This document shows, one piece after another, positions 1-5,225 of a stretch of 5,268 nucleotides of DNA. A program made the translations under genes and the position numbers. Position 1 is the stretch's first letter, and each line of letters starts with the position of its first letter. Source of the stretch: an uncultured Clostridia bacterium (GTDB lineage Bacteria; Bacillota; Clostridia; Christensenellales; Aristaeellaceae); NCBI GenBank assembly GCA_934621505.1, contig CAKTUU010000057.1, forward strand, positions 1 to 5,268. Reading direction: 5' to 3'. The notes beneath the pieces were generated by a model that made no database searches, was not told the DNA's origin, and was given only the letters and a program-made list of their open reading frames with translations.

Positions 1-16
1 AACTTAACTTTAACTC

Positions 17-45
17 ATGAGACCCTATCTCTCATATCTTTTTTT
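17..45 (+). terminator. Candidate weak intrinsic terminator of an upstream gene
   Basis: A perfect 6-bp inverted repeat (ATGAGA at 17-22, TCTCAT at 30-35, 7-nt loop) is followed by a T-rich stretch with seven consecutive T at 39-45. The stem is short and AT-rich, so it would be a weak terminator. Its position just before the candidate promoters of the next operon fits a transcription-unit boundary. The gene it would end lies outside the window. Confidence 0.4.
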
Positions 46-48
46 CGA

Positions 49-77
49 TTGTCCAAGATGTATTGTAGTCCTAGAAT
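49..77 (+). promoter_or_regulatory. Candidate sigma-A promoter P1 for the yicC operon
   Basis: TTGTCC (49-54) and TAGAAT (72-77) are 17 bp apart and match the -35 and -10 consensus at 4/6 and 5/6 positions. Transcription would begin near 84, giving a 5' leader of about 87 nt before the yicC start. It lies directly after the T-run of the upstream terminator candidate. This is a match by eye with no experimental support. Confidence 0.5.
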
Positions 78-106
78 ACGGCCATGTTGCGGGCCGGTTT
101 TGGGTA

Positions 107-135
107 TTGCATTTTGCTGTATCTAATGATACAAT
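107..135 (+). promoter_or_regulatory. Candidate second promoter P2 for the yicC operon
   Basis: TTGCAT (107-112) and TACAAT (130-135) are 17 bp apart, matching consensus at 3/6 and 5/6. The start would be near 142, only about 30 nt before the yicC start codon and just ahead of its Shine-Dalgarno. The -35 is weak, so P1 is the better candidate. The two could act in tandem. Confidence 0.33.
118..133. promoter_or_regulatory. Perfect dyad overlapping P2, possible operator
   Basis: TGTATC and GATACA are perfect 6-bp inverted arms around a TAAT centre. The right arm overlaps most of the P2 -10 hexamer. A 16-bp dyad in this position is what a dimeric repressor site looks like, but I cannot name a regulator, and a 6-bp palindrome can arise by chance in AT-rich leader DNA. 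Confidence 0.3.
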
Positions 136-152
136 TAGGTTTACCATATTGT

Positions 153-159
153 AAGGAGG
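153..159 (+). promoter_or_regulatory. Shine-Dalgarno that sets the yicC start
   Basis: AAGGAGG lies 11 nt before the ATG at 171. The frame stays open upstream to an ATG at 84, but that codon has no Shine-Dalgarno and would add 29 residues before the conserved SMTGYGR N-terminus of the family. The start at 171 is therefore preferred. Confidence 0.85.
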
Positions 160-170
160 CGAAGGGTTCC

Positions 171-1046
171 ATGCAGAGCATGACAGGTTATGGAAGATAC
201 CGCGCTTGCTGTGACGGCCGCGAGCTGACCTTGGAATTAAAGGCCGTGAACCATCGTTTTCTGGATGTTTCGTTTCGACTGCCTAAAAATCTGCTGTTTT
301 TGGAGGACACGCTTCGCCAGCGCATCAACCAGAGCCAGCTTTGCCGCGGCCATGTGGATGTGTTTGTAACCTACGCCAATACCCGTACCGACGCGCAGGA
401 TGTGCAGATTGACGCCGCCTTGCTGCACGCGTTTCATAAAGCCATGAACCATGCGCAAAAGGCGCTGGAGGATTACCGCCGTCCCAGCGCCGCCGAGGTG
501 CTTACGTTAACCGGGGCTTTGCGCATCACTCAGGCCGAGGAAGATGTGGAAGCGGTGGAGAAACTGGCTGTACAGGCCTTTGACGGGGCGCTGGAGGCGC
601 TGACGCAAATGCGCGGCAAAGAAGGCGCGCATTTGGCCGCTGATCTGCTCCATAACCTGGATGAGCTGGCTGGTATTCGTCAGCGCGTGGCGGAGAGGGC
701 TCCCCAGGTGCCCCAGCAGTACCGGGAACGGCTGCAGGCACGCCTGAATGAATGGCAGCTGGGGGACGCTGATCCTCAGCGCATTGCCCAGGAAGTGGCC
801 CTGATGGCCGACCATTGCGCTATCGATGAGGAATTAAGCCGCCTGGAAAGCCATATGGCGCAGTTCCGATCCGGCGTGCAAAGCGCCGATGCGGTGGGCC
901 GCAAGCTGGATTTTTTGCTTCAGGAAATGAACCGCGAAATCAACACCATTGGCTCCAAGGCGGAGGACGCAGCCATTGCCCAGTGCGTGGTGGACGCAAA
1001 GTGCGTTATTGAAAAGCTGCGCGAGCAGGTGCAAAACGCCGTATAA
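171..1046 (+). CDS. yicC: YicC/YloC family endoribonuclease
   Basis: A 291-residue cytoplasmic protein of the YicC/YloC family, whose members are metal-dependent endoribonucleases acting on RNA; E. coli YicC has been linked to small-RNA turnover. The N-terminal signature is visible as SMTGYGR (residues 3-9), followed by AVNHRFLDVSFRLP (25-38) and the RGHVDV stretch (59-64). The C-terminal DUF1732-type block is intact: EELSRLESH (220-228), then GRKLDFLLQEMNREINTIGS (243-262) and a final helix ending EKLREQVQNAV. The length is normal for the family. The ATG at 171 is chosen over an in-frame ATG at 84 because of AAGGAGG at 153-159 and the family N-terminus. It is the first gene of the operon, with remA 13 bp downstream. 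The usual acidic/basic context before EEL reads ADHCAID here, with His where Arg or Lys is common; I regard this as minor variation. Family assignment is firm; the substrate in this organism is unknown. Confidence 0.95.
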   Translation: MQSMTGYGRYRACCDGRELTLELKAVNHRFLDVSFRLPKNLLFLEDTLRQRINQSQLCRGHVDVFVTYANTRTDAQDVQIDAALLHAFHKAMNHAQKALEDYRRPSAAEVLTLTGALRITQAEEDVEAVEKLAVQAFDGALEALTQMRGKEGAHLAADLLHNLDELAGIRQRVAERAPQVPQQYRERLQARLNEWQLGDADPQRIAQEVALMADHCAIDEELSRLESHMAQFRSGVQSADAVGRKLDFLLQEMNREINTIGSKAEDAAIAQCVVDAKCVIEKLREQVQNAV

Positions 1047-1059
1047 GAGAGGTGCTTCC

Positions 1060-1323
1060 ATGATTCGGCTTATCAACATTGGCTTTGGCAATATGATTGC
1101 CGCCGACCGTATCATCGCCATTGTCAGCCCGGACAGCGCACCGGTAAAACGGCTGATTCAGGAAGCCCGTGAACGCAAAACCGTGATTGACGCTACGCAG
1201 GGCCGCCGCACCCGGGCCGTTATCCAAATGGACAGCGATCATCTGGTGCTTTCCGCTATCCAGCCGGAAACCATCGCCGGGCGTGTAGCCCCCATTGCCA
1301 AAGATGATGAAAGAGAGGCGTAA
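1060..1323 (+). CDS. remA: RemA-family DNA-binding regulator (DUF370)
   Basis: A protein of 87 residues that closely follows Bacillus subtilis RemA (89 aa), which activates biofilm matrix and osmoprotection genes and assembles into ring-like oligomers that wrap DNA. Visible family blocks are INIGFGN (residues 5-11), ADRIIAIVSPDSAPVKRLI (15-33), DATQGRRTRA (44-53) and MDSDHLVLSAIQPET (residues 56-70). The basic residues R17, R49, R50 and R52 lie in the segments linked with DNA contact in RemA. The start at 1060 has GAGAGG at 1047-1052, 7 nt upstream; the same frame is open further 5' but that part overlaps yicC and lacks family similarity. In Clostridia the regulated genes are largely unknown, so the matrix role is carried over from Bacillus and may not hold here. 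Its place between yicC and gmk is the classic Bacillota order. Confidence 0.95.
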   Translation: MIRLINIGFGNMIAADRIIAIVSPDSAPVKRLIQEARERKTVIDATQGRRTRAVIQMDSDHLVLSAIQPETIAGRVAPIAKDDEREA

Positions 1324-1326
1324 GCC

Positions 1327-1938
1327 ATGCCGGCTGAGATCAAGCGAACAGGAATGCTGCTGATTATTTCGGGACCCTCCGGTACGGGCAAGGGAACCCT
1401 GGTCAAGAAGCTGACGGATTTGGATCCCAGCTTTCGCTTCTCGTGCAGCGTTACCACCCGCGGCCCGCGGGAGGGCGAAATTGAGGGCGTGCATTATTAT
1501 TTTGTCACCGAGGAACGCTATGACGAGCTGGTAGCGCAAAACGCGTTTTTGGAGCACGCCACCGTGCACGGCCACCGCTACGGCACGCTGCGCCAGCCGG
1601 TGGAGGAATTGATGGAGCAGGGGTACAACGTGGTTTTGGACATTGATCCCCAGGGCGCTATCAGCGTGATGGAAAACGCCAGCGAGTATGTAAGCGTGTT
1701 TATCCTTCCGCCCAGCTTTGACGAATTGCGGGTGCGCCTGCATACCCGCAATACCGATGACCCGGTGGAAATTGAGCGGCGCTTAAACAACGCCCGGGGC
1801 GAGGTGCAAAAGCTGAATCGCTACCAATACGCGGTGATTAACGATAATCTGGAACTGGCCTTTGCCCAGCTGCAGGCGATTGTAAACGCCGAAAAGCAGC
1901 GCACTTGCCGCTTTCATCCGACCATTTTCGATACCTGA
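1327..1938 (+). CDS. gmk: Guanylate kinase
   Basis: A cytoplasmic enzyme that phosphorylates GMP (or dGMP) with ATP to give GDP, feeding GTP synthesis and recycling. At 203 residues it has normal length. The P-loop is GPSGTGKGT at residues 16-24. The GMP-binding region follows as SVTTRGPREGE (41-51) with the YYF at 57-59. The DIDPQGA segment (105-111) corresponds to the family's E/D-I-D/E-x-QGA motif. The lid region follows with PPSFDELRVRLHTRNTDD (128-145), then IERRLNNARGE (149-159) and YAVINDN (168-174). The ATG at 1327 is 3 bp after the remA stop with GAGAGG at 1313-1318, so translation is tightly linked with remA. Nothing is missing or disrupted. The last ten or so residues are not conserved in the family. 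Confidence 0.97.
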   Translation: MPAEIKRTGMLLIISGPSGTGKGTLVKKLTDLDPSFRFSCSVTTRGPREGEIEGVHYYFVTEERYDELVAQNAFLEHATVHGHRYGTLRQPVEELMEQGYNVVLDIDPQGAISVMENASEYVSVFILPPSFDELRVRLHTRNTDDPVEIERRLNNARGEVQKLNRYQYAVINDNLELAFAQLQAIVNAEKQRTCRFHPTIFDT

Positions 1939-1957
1939 CGATAGACCGATTTTTTTC

Positions 1958-1964
1958 AAGGAGG
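1958..1964 (+). promoter_or_regulatory. Shine-Dalgarno that sets the rpoZ start
   Basis: AAGGAGG sits 9 nt before the ATG at 1974. A different-frame ATG at 1967 is only 2 nt away from the Shine-Dalgarno, too close for efficient initiation, and its frame is not RpoZ. Seven T at 1950-1956 precede the site, leaving the ribosome entry region probably unstructured. Confidence 0.8.
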
Positions 1965-1973
1965 ACATGAACC

Positions 1974-2186
1974 ATGGCAATTGTACAACCCACGATTGTA
2001 GAACTGAGCGAAAAGGTAGACTGCCGCTACACCCTGGTGGTGGAGGCCAGCAAGCGCGCCCGTCAGCTGGTGGACGGCGCTCAGCCTCTGATTGACCCCA
2101 AAGACATGAAGCCTTTGAAAATTGCCGTTGAGGAAATCAATCGCGGCCTGCTGACCTACGCTCGTGACCCCGAGCTGGACGACTAA
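1974..2186 (+). CDS. rpoZ: DNA-directed RNA polymerase omega subunit
   Basis: A 70-residue omega subunit, the small RNA polymerase protein that helps the beta' subunit fold and assemble. The defining segment is visible: RYTLVVEASKRARQLVDG (residues 18-35), followed by KPLKIAVEEINRG (46-58), the lysine-proline and helical portion typical of short Bacillota omegas. The length matches that group (around 65-75 aa), shorter than the proteobacterial version of about 90 aa. The gene follows gmk after 35 bp with no hairpin between them, and ends 1 bp before coaBC. The gmk-rpoZ adjacency is widely conserved and supports the call. No regulatory element specific to this gene is seen. Confidence 0.95.
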   Translation: MAIVQPTIVELSEKVDCRYTLVVEASKRARQLVDGAQPLIDPKDMKPLKIAVEEINRGLLTYARDPELDD

Positions 2187-2187
2187 G

Positions 2188-3387
2188 ATGTTGACTGGCA
2201 AGCATGTGGTGCTGGGGGTGACAGGCGGCATTGCCGCTTATAAGGCCTGTGAGGTGGTGTCCCGTCTGCGCAAGCTGGGCGCAGAGGTGGACGTGATCAT
2301 GACGGAAAACGCCACCAGGCTGGTTCAGCCCCTGACATTTGAAACCCTCAGCTGCCGCCCGGTGTGTGTGGATACCTTCAGCCGCACCGAAAGCTGGGAT
2401 GTGAAGCATATTTCCCTGGCGCAAAAGGCGGATGTGATGGCGGTTGCTCCCGCCACCGCCAACCTGATGGCCAAGCTGGCCTGCGGTATTGCGGACGATA
2501 TGCTGACCACGACGCTTCTGGCTACCAAAGCGCCGGTTTTATTGGCTCCCGCCATGAATACCGGCATGTGGACGGCGGCTGCAACCCAGCAGAATCGGCA
2601 AATTCTGCAAAACCGCGGCGTGCGGTTTGTGGGGCCTGTCAGTGGTTTTCTGGCTTGCGGCGATACCGGCGCGGGCCGCATGAGCGAACCGGTGGAGATT
2701 GTGGAGGCCATTTGTGTGTTTCTCTATCCTCAGCGGGATTTGGAAGGGCTGCGAGTATTGGTAACAGCCGGTCCCACAGTGGAGCGAATTGACCCGGTAC
2801 GGTATATCACCAACGACTCGTCTGGTAAGATGGGCTACGCCATTGCTCAGGCCGCTCAGGAACGGGGCGCGGAAGTTACGCTGGTATCTGGTCCGGTGCA
2901 TCTGCCTGTGCCGCCGGGAGTCGAGTGCGTTTCCGTAACCTCCACCCTGGACCTGTATGACGCGATGCTGTCCCGCTGCGACTGTCAGGATGTAATCATT
3001 CAGGCGGCCGCCCCGGCGGATTACCGCATGGAAACCATTGCGGAGCAAAAGCTGAAAAAACAGAATGGCGAAAAACTGACCCTGACGCTGGTGGAAAACC
3101 CGGATGTGGCCAGGGCGGTGGGGGAGAGCAGGCGCCCTGGTCAAACACTGGTGGGATTTGCCGCCGAAACCCGGCAGGTAAGGCAAAACGCCCAGAAGAA
3201 ACTGCAAAGCAAGCATCTGGATTTGATTGTCGCCAACGACGTTACCGCTCCAGGCGCGGGCTTTGGCGTAGATACCAACATCGTTACCCTGATTACCGCC
3301 AATGAGGAAGTTTCCCTTCCCAAAATGAGCAAGCGGGAAGTGGCGGAAAAGATTCTGGACCAGGTGATGAAAATCAGGAACCAATAA
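2188..3387 (+). CDS. coaBC: Bifunctional phosphopantothenoylcysteine decarboxylase / phosphopantothenate-cysteine ligase
   Basis: A fused enzyme of 399 residues for two successive steps of coenzyme A synthesis: CoaB joins cysteine to 4'-phosphopantothenate, and CoaC decarboxylates the product to 4'-phosphopantetheine using FMN. The N-terminal CoaC half shows GVTGGIAAYKA (residues 10-20), the catalytic-type His74 in KHISL, PAMNTGMW (121-128, with the conserved Asn124) and ACGDTGAGRM (156-165) carrying Cys157. The CoaB half begins near 188 with VTAGPTVERIDPVRYITN (192-209), then SSGKMG (211-216), AAAPADYR (273-280), KLKK (288-291) and GFAAET (323-328). The ATG at 2188 is 1 bp after the rpoZ stop and gives the usual family N-terminus; a GTG at 2164 would add eight residues inside rpoZ. 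No good Shine-Dalgarno precedes 2188, so translation is probably coupled to rpoZ. It is the last gene of the operon and is followed by a strong hairpin. Confidence 0.96.
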   Translation: MLTGKHVVLGVTGGIAAYKACEVVSRLRKLGAEVDVIMTENATRLVQPLTFETLSCRPVCVDTFSRTESWDVKHISLAQKADVMAVAPATANLMAKLACGIADDMLTTTLLATKAPVLLAPAMNTGMWTAAATQQNRQILQNRGVRFVGPVSGFLACGDTGAGRMSEPVEIVEAICVFLYPQRDLEGLRVLVTAGPTVERIDPVRYITNDSSGKMGYAIAQAAQERGAEVTLVSGPVHLPVPPGVECVSVTSTLDLYDAMLSRCDCQDVIIQAAAPADYRMETIAEQKLKKQNGEKLTLTLVENPDVARAVGESRRPGQTLVGFAAETRQVRQNAQKKLQSKHLDLIVANDVTAPGAGFGVDTNIVTLITANEEVSLPKMSKREVAEKILDQVMKIRNQ

Positions 3388-3427
3388 AAGCAATCCCGCC
3401 GCGGGTTATCCTGCGGCGGGATTGCTT
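3388..3427. terminator. Shared intrinsic terminator between coaBC and serS
   Basis: A perfect 15-bp inverted repeat (3388-3402 with 3413-3427), whose stem can extend by three inner pairs to leave a TTAT loop. It starts right after the coaBC stop and lies 13 bp past the serS stop on the other strand. On the minus strand the stem ends in TTTT followed by ATT, a usable U-tract for serS. On the plus strand the stem is followed by GCGCTTGACGG with no proper T-run, so termination of coaBC may be less efficient or depend on the very stable stem alone. Confidence 0.85.
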
Positions 3428-3440
3428 GCGCTTGACGGTT

Positions 3441-4712
3441 TTACTTAATGATGTCCGTGTGCATATAAGGCACCAGTACCTCGGGTACGGTTACCGTGCC
3501 GTCCTCATTCTGGTAATTTTCCAGAATGGCGGCTACGGTACGCCCCACGGCCACGCCGCTGCCGTTCAGCGTATGACAGAACTGGGGCTTGTCCTTGGGA
3601 GTTTCGCGATAACGGATGTTGGCGCGCCGGGCCTGGAAATCCTCGCAGTTGGAGCAGCTGGAAATCTCCACATACCGGCCGTAGCTGGGCATCCACACCT
3701 CAATATCATAGGTCTTTGCGGCGCTAAAGCCCATATCGCCGGTGCACAGGGTCACCACACGGTAGGGCAGACCCAGCAGCTGCAATACCTTTTCAGCCTC
3801 GGCGGTCATACTTTCCAGCTCGTCATAGCTTTGCTCCGGCTTGGTTACCTTCACCATTTCCACCTTGTTAAACTGGTGCTGGCGAATCAGGCCGCGGGTA
3901 TCGCGTCCGGCGCTGCCCGCCTCTGCACGGAAGCAGGAGGAATAAGCGCAGTGACGAATGGGCAGCCTGGCGCCGTCCAGAATCATGTCGCGGTACATGT
4001 TGGTTACAGGCACCTCGGCGGTAGGAATCAGGAAGGTGTCCTTATCCACCTTGTAGGCGTCGTCCTCAAACTTGGGCAGCTGACCGGTGCCGGTCATGGT
4101 CGCGCGGGTCACCATGTAAGGGGGATATACCTCGTCATAGCCGTTGGCCACATGGGTATCCAGGTAGAAATTGATAACGGCGCGCTCCAGACGGGAACCC
4201 AGTCCACGGTAGATGGTAAAACGAGCACCGGAAATTTTGGCGGCGGTGTCAAAATCCAGAATGCCCAGATCGGTACCAATATCCCAGTGGGCCTTGGGTT
4301 CCCAGCCAAAATCCCGGGGAGTGCCCCACCGGCGTTTTTCCACGTTGTCCCGGTCGTCTACGCCCAGCGGAATATCGGGATTGGGAAAGTTGGGCAGCGT
4401 CATCAAAAAGTTGTTCATGGCCGCGTCCAGATCGGCAATATCCGCGTCAATGGCGGCAATTTCATCGCCCAGCTCGCGCATTTCATCCATGATGGCAGCT
4501 GTTTCCGCCTCGGAAGCGCCGCGCTTTTTGGCCTCGCCGATTTTTTTGCTGGTGGCATTGCGCAGAGCCTTTTTTTCCTCCACCTGTGCCAGCAGCTTGC
4601 GGCGCTGCTCGTCCTGGGCCAAAAACTCATCGATGGAAATATCCTTGTTGCGGGCCTTCAGCGCGTCGCGCAGTTCCTGCGGATTTTGACGGATACGTTT
4701 GATGTCAAGCAT
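3441..4712 (-). CDS. serS: Serine-tRNA ligase (seryl-tRNA synthetase)
   Basis: A class II aminoacyl-tRNA synthetase of 423 residues, normal length, that activates serine with ATP and charges tRNA-Ser (also the first step to selenocysteine where that is used). The N-terminal arm (about residues 28-100) is rich in Lys, Glu and Ala heptads and is the long antiparallel coiled coil that grips the tRNA-Ser variable arm. The catalytic core shows motif 1 around ERAVINFYLDTH (176-187), the serine-pocket TAEVP (231-235), motif 2 FRAEAGSAGRDTRGLIRQHQ (261-280), the CSNCEDFQ stretch (353-360) and motif 3 with LNGSGVAVGRTVAAILENY (382-400). The start at 4712 has AGGAGGGG at 4727-4720, 7 nt upstream. It is a single-gene unit controlled by a T-box leader, convergent with the coaBC operon, and ends at the shared hairpin. 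No odd features were seen in the protein. Confidence 0.98.
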   Translation of the reverse strand: MLDIKRIRQNPQELRDALKARNKDISIDEFLAQDEQRRKLLAQVEEKKALRNATSKKIGEAKKRGASEAETAAIMDEMRELGDEIAAIDADIADLDAAMNNFLMTLPNFPNPDIPLGVDDRDNVEKRRWGTPRDFGWEPKAHWDIGTDLGILDFDTAAKISGARFTIYRGLGSRLERAVINFYLDTHVANGYDEVYPPYMVTRATMTGTGQLPKFEDDAYKVDKDTFLIPTAEVPVTNMYRDMILDGARLPIRHCAYSSCFRAEAGSAGRDTRGLIRQHQFNKVEMVKVTKPEQSYDELESMTAEAEKVLQLLGLPYRVVTLCTGDMGFSAAKTYDIEVWMPSYGRYVEISSCSNCEDFQARRANIRYRETPKDKPQFCHTLNGSGVAVGRTVAAILENYQNEDGTVTVPEVLVPYMHTDIIK

Positions 4713-4737
4713 GATTGATCCCCTCCTATTGCAAATG

Positions 4738-4776
4738 AAAACGCCCCTGCCGCTGTCTAACGCAGCTACAGGGACG
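4738..4776 (-). terminator. Regulated terminator of the serS T-box
   Basis: On the minus strand CGUCCCUG (4776-4769) pairs with CAGGGGCG (4749-4742), with one G-U pair. A second helix, GCUG/CAGC, closes a 7-nt loop inside it. Four U follow at 4741-4738. The 5' arm contains the same CGUCCC bases that the antiterminator needs, so the two structures exclude each other. This is the off state when tRNA-Ser is charged. Confidence 0.9.
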
Positions 4777-4809
4777 GAGAGAAGCGTTGCTCCGCGGTGC
4801 CACCCAGTT
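4771..4809 (-). promoter_or_regulatory. T-box antiterminator of serS
   Basis: The conserved T-box segment (4809-4792) can pair GGG (4805-4803) with CCC (4773-4771), and CGGAG (4794-4790) with CUCCG (4779-4775). This leaves the UGGCACC bulge that binds the free NCCA end of tRNA. It competes directly with the terminator helix. Confidence 0.85.
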
Positions 4810-4976
4810 TAAGGCGAAATGCCTTCACTTTTTGCACGCTGTATCGGGCGTTCCCGTCGGCTCGTCGCCGCGCGGCTCGCATGGCGGACGTGAATCAGCC
4901 CCGCTGAAGCCTTGCACCGTCCGGCTCCTCTCTGTAGGCGGCTAAGCCGTTCACACCATGGTCACTGCCAGCGCTT

Positions 4977-5005
4977 ATTATACCCGTTCTTGCGGCGAAT
5001 GACAA
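4977..5005 (-). promoter_or_regulatory. Sigma-A promoter of serS
   Basis: On the minus strand TTGTCA (5005-5000) and TATAAT (4982-4977) are 17 bp apart, matching consensus at 5/6 and 6/6. Transcription should start near 4970, just before the T-box Stem I. An A/T block at 5021-5009 (seven T, C, five A) sits where an UP element would bind the alpha subunits. It is the strongest promoter in the window, fitting control mainly by leader attenuation. Confidence 0.88.
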
Positions 5006-5014
5006 GCGTTTTTG

Positions 5015-5048
5015 AAAAAAAGCCGGTTGACGGTTGTAGGAGCGTCAA
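5015..5048 (-). terminator. Possible weak terminator upstream of serS
   Basis: Read on the minus strand, TTGACG (5048-5043) and CGTCAA (5032-5027) form a 6-bp stem. Five bases (CCGGC) and then seven T (5021-5015) follow. The distance from stem to T-run is longer than usual, so this is only a possible terminator for the gene that ends at 5226. The T-run may instead serve the serS promoter as an UP element. Confidence 0.28.
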
Positions 5049-5076
5049 ACATAGGTTACAGCAAGTTCGAAAAGAG

Positions 5077-5129
5077 CAGTCAAGGGAAAGGTGGAGATTT
5101 GCGAAGCAAATACAACCTGACCTTGACTG
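5077..5129. repeat. Nested inverted-repeat element of unknown nature
   Basis: Three inverted repeats lie inside one another. The outer arms are CAGTCAAGG (5077-5085) and CCTTGACTG (5121-5129), perfect over 9 bp. The middle arms are AGGT (5089-5092) and ACCT (5115-5118). The inner pair is ATTTGC (5097-5102) and GCAAAT (5106-5111) around a GAA loop. The whole 53-bp block could fold into one long interrupted hairpin on either strand. It lies in a gene-free gap and lacks an adjacent long T-run. It could be a dispersed palindromic repeat, a transcript-end stem or an RNA element; the sequence alone does not decide. Confidence 0.65.
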
Positions 5130-5156
5130 TGGTAAGAAAGAAATACAATGGGAGGG

Positions 5157-5185
5157 GGCTGTTCGGCAAAGTTTGCCGAACAGCC
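5157..5185. repeat. Perfect long hairpin in the gap
   Basis: GGCTGTTCGGCAAA (5157-5170) and its exact reverse complement (5172-5185) flank a single G, allowing a 12-bp or longer stem with a small loop. It lies about 40 nt past the stop of the minus-strand gene ending at 5226, where a transcript-end stem might be expected. Neither strand has a clear T-run directly after it (minus side reads CCCTCCCATTG; plus side TTGGACGCTTTATTT), so I list it as an inverted repeat rather than a terminator. Confidence 0.7.
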
Positions 5186-5225
5186 TTGGACGCTTTATTT
5201 CGCGGCGCGCCTGCTCCAGCCGGCT

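Larger units (their letters stand above)
4731..4970 (-). promoter_or_regulatory. T-box riboswitch leader of serS, tRNA-Ser responsive
   Basis: The serS leader RNA (read on the minus strand from about 4970) has the T-box parts in order. Stem I starts with a GUGAC/CGAGC kink-turn region (4964-4960 and about 4880-4876) and a lower helix CAUGG/CCAUG (4960-4956 with 4884-4880). Its distal part shows AGAGAG (4933-4928) and the GGUGCAA loop (4918-4912). Aligned to the known layout, the codon one base before the lower 3' helix arm is UCC (4888-4886) followed by G: a serine specifier read by tRNA-Ser(GGA). Stem III is AAGGC/GCCUU (4825-4821 with 4815-4811). The T-box sequence GGGUGGCACCGCGG (4805-4792) follows. 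Its UGGC bulge (4802-4799) fits an acceptor end with discriminator G, as in tRNA-Ser. Uncharged tRNA-Ser would stabilise the antiterminator and let serS be transcribed. The call is very firm; the UCC assignment is an inference from alignment by eye. Confidence 0.95.

Noticed and set aside
84..170. A longer YicC starting at the ATG at 84
   Set aside because: No Shine-Dalgarno precedes it, the extra 29 residues are not part of the family, and AAGGAGG at 153-159 points to 171. The longer form would also overlap P2.
1939..1973. A terminator between gmk and rpoZ because of seven T at 1950-1956
   Set aside because: No stem with adequate pairing precedes the T-run, and the run sits directly before the rpoZ Shine-Dalgarno. 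Read-through within one operon is more likely.
2164..2187. coaBC starting at the GTG at 2164
   Set aside because: It would place eight unrelated residues before the standard MLTGKHVVLGVTGG N-terminus, overlap rpoZ, and has no Shine-Dalgarno.
3426..4718. A 430-residue plus-strand open frame across serS
   Set aside because: It is the antisense shadow of serS, whose minus-strand protein has all class II synthetase motifs. The plus-strand translation is rich in His and Gly with no family features.
5123..5149. A plus-strand promoter TTGACT / TACAAT in the gap
   Set aside because: The spacer is only 15 bp, the -35 is part of the palindrome arm, and no plus-strand gene follows; transcription would run straight into the 5157-5185 hairpin.
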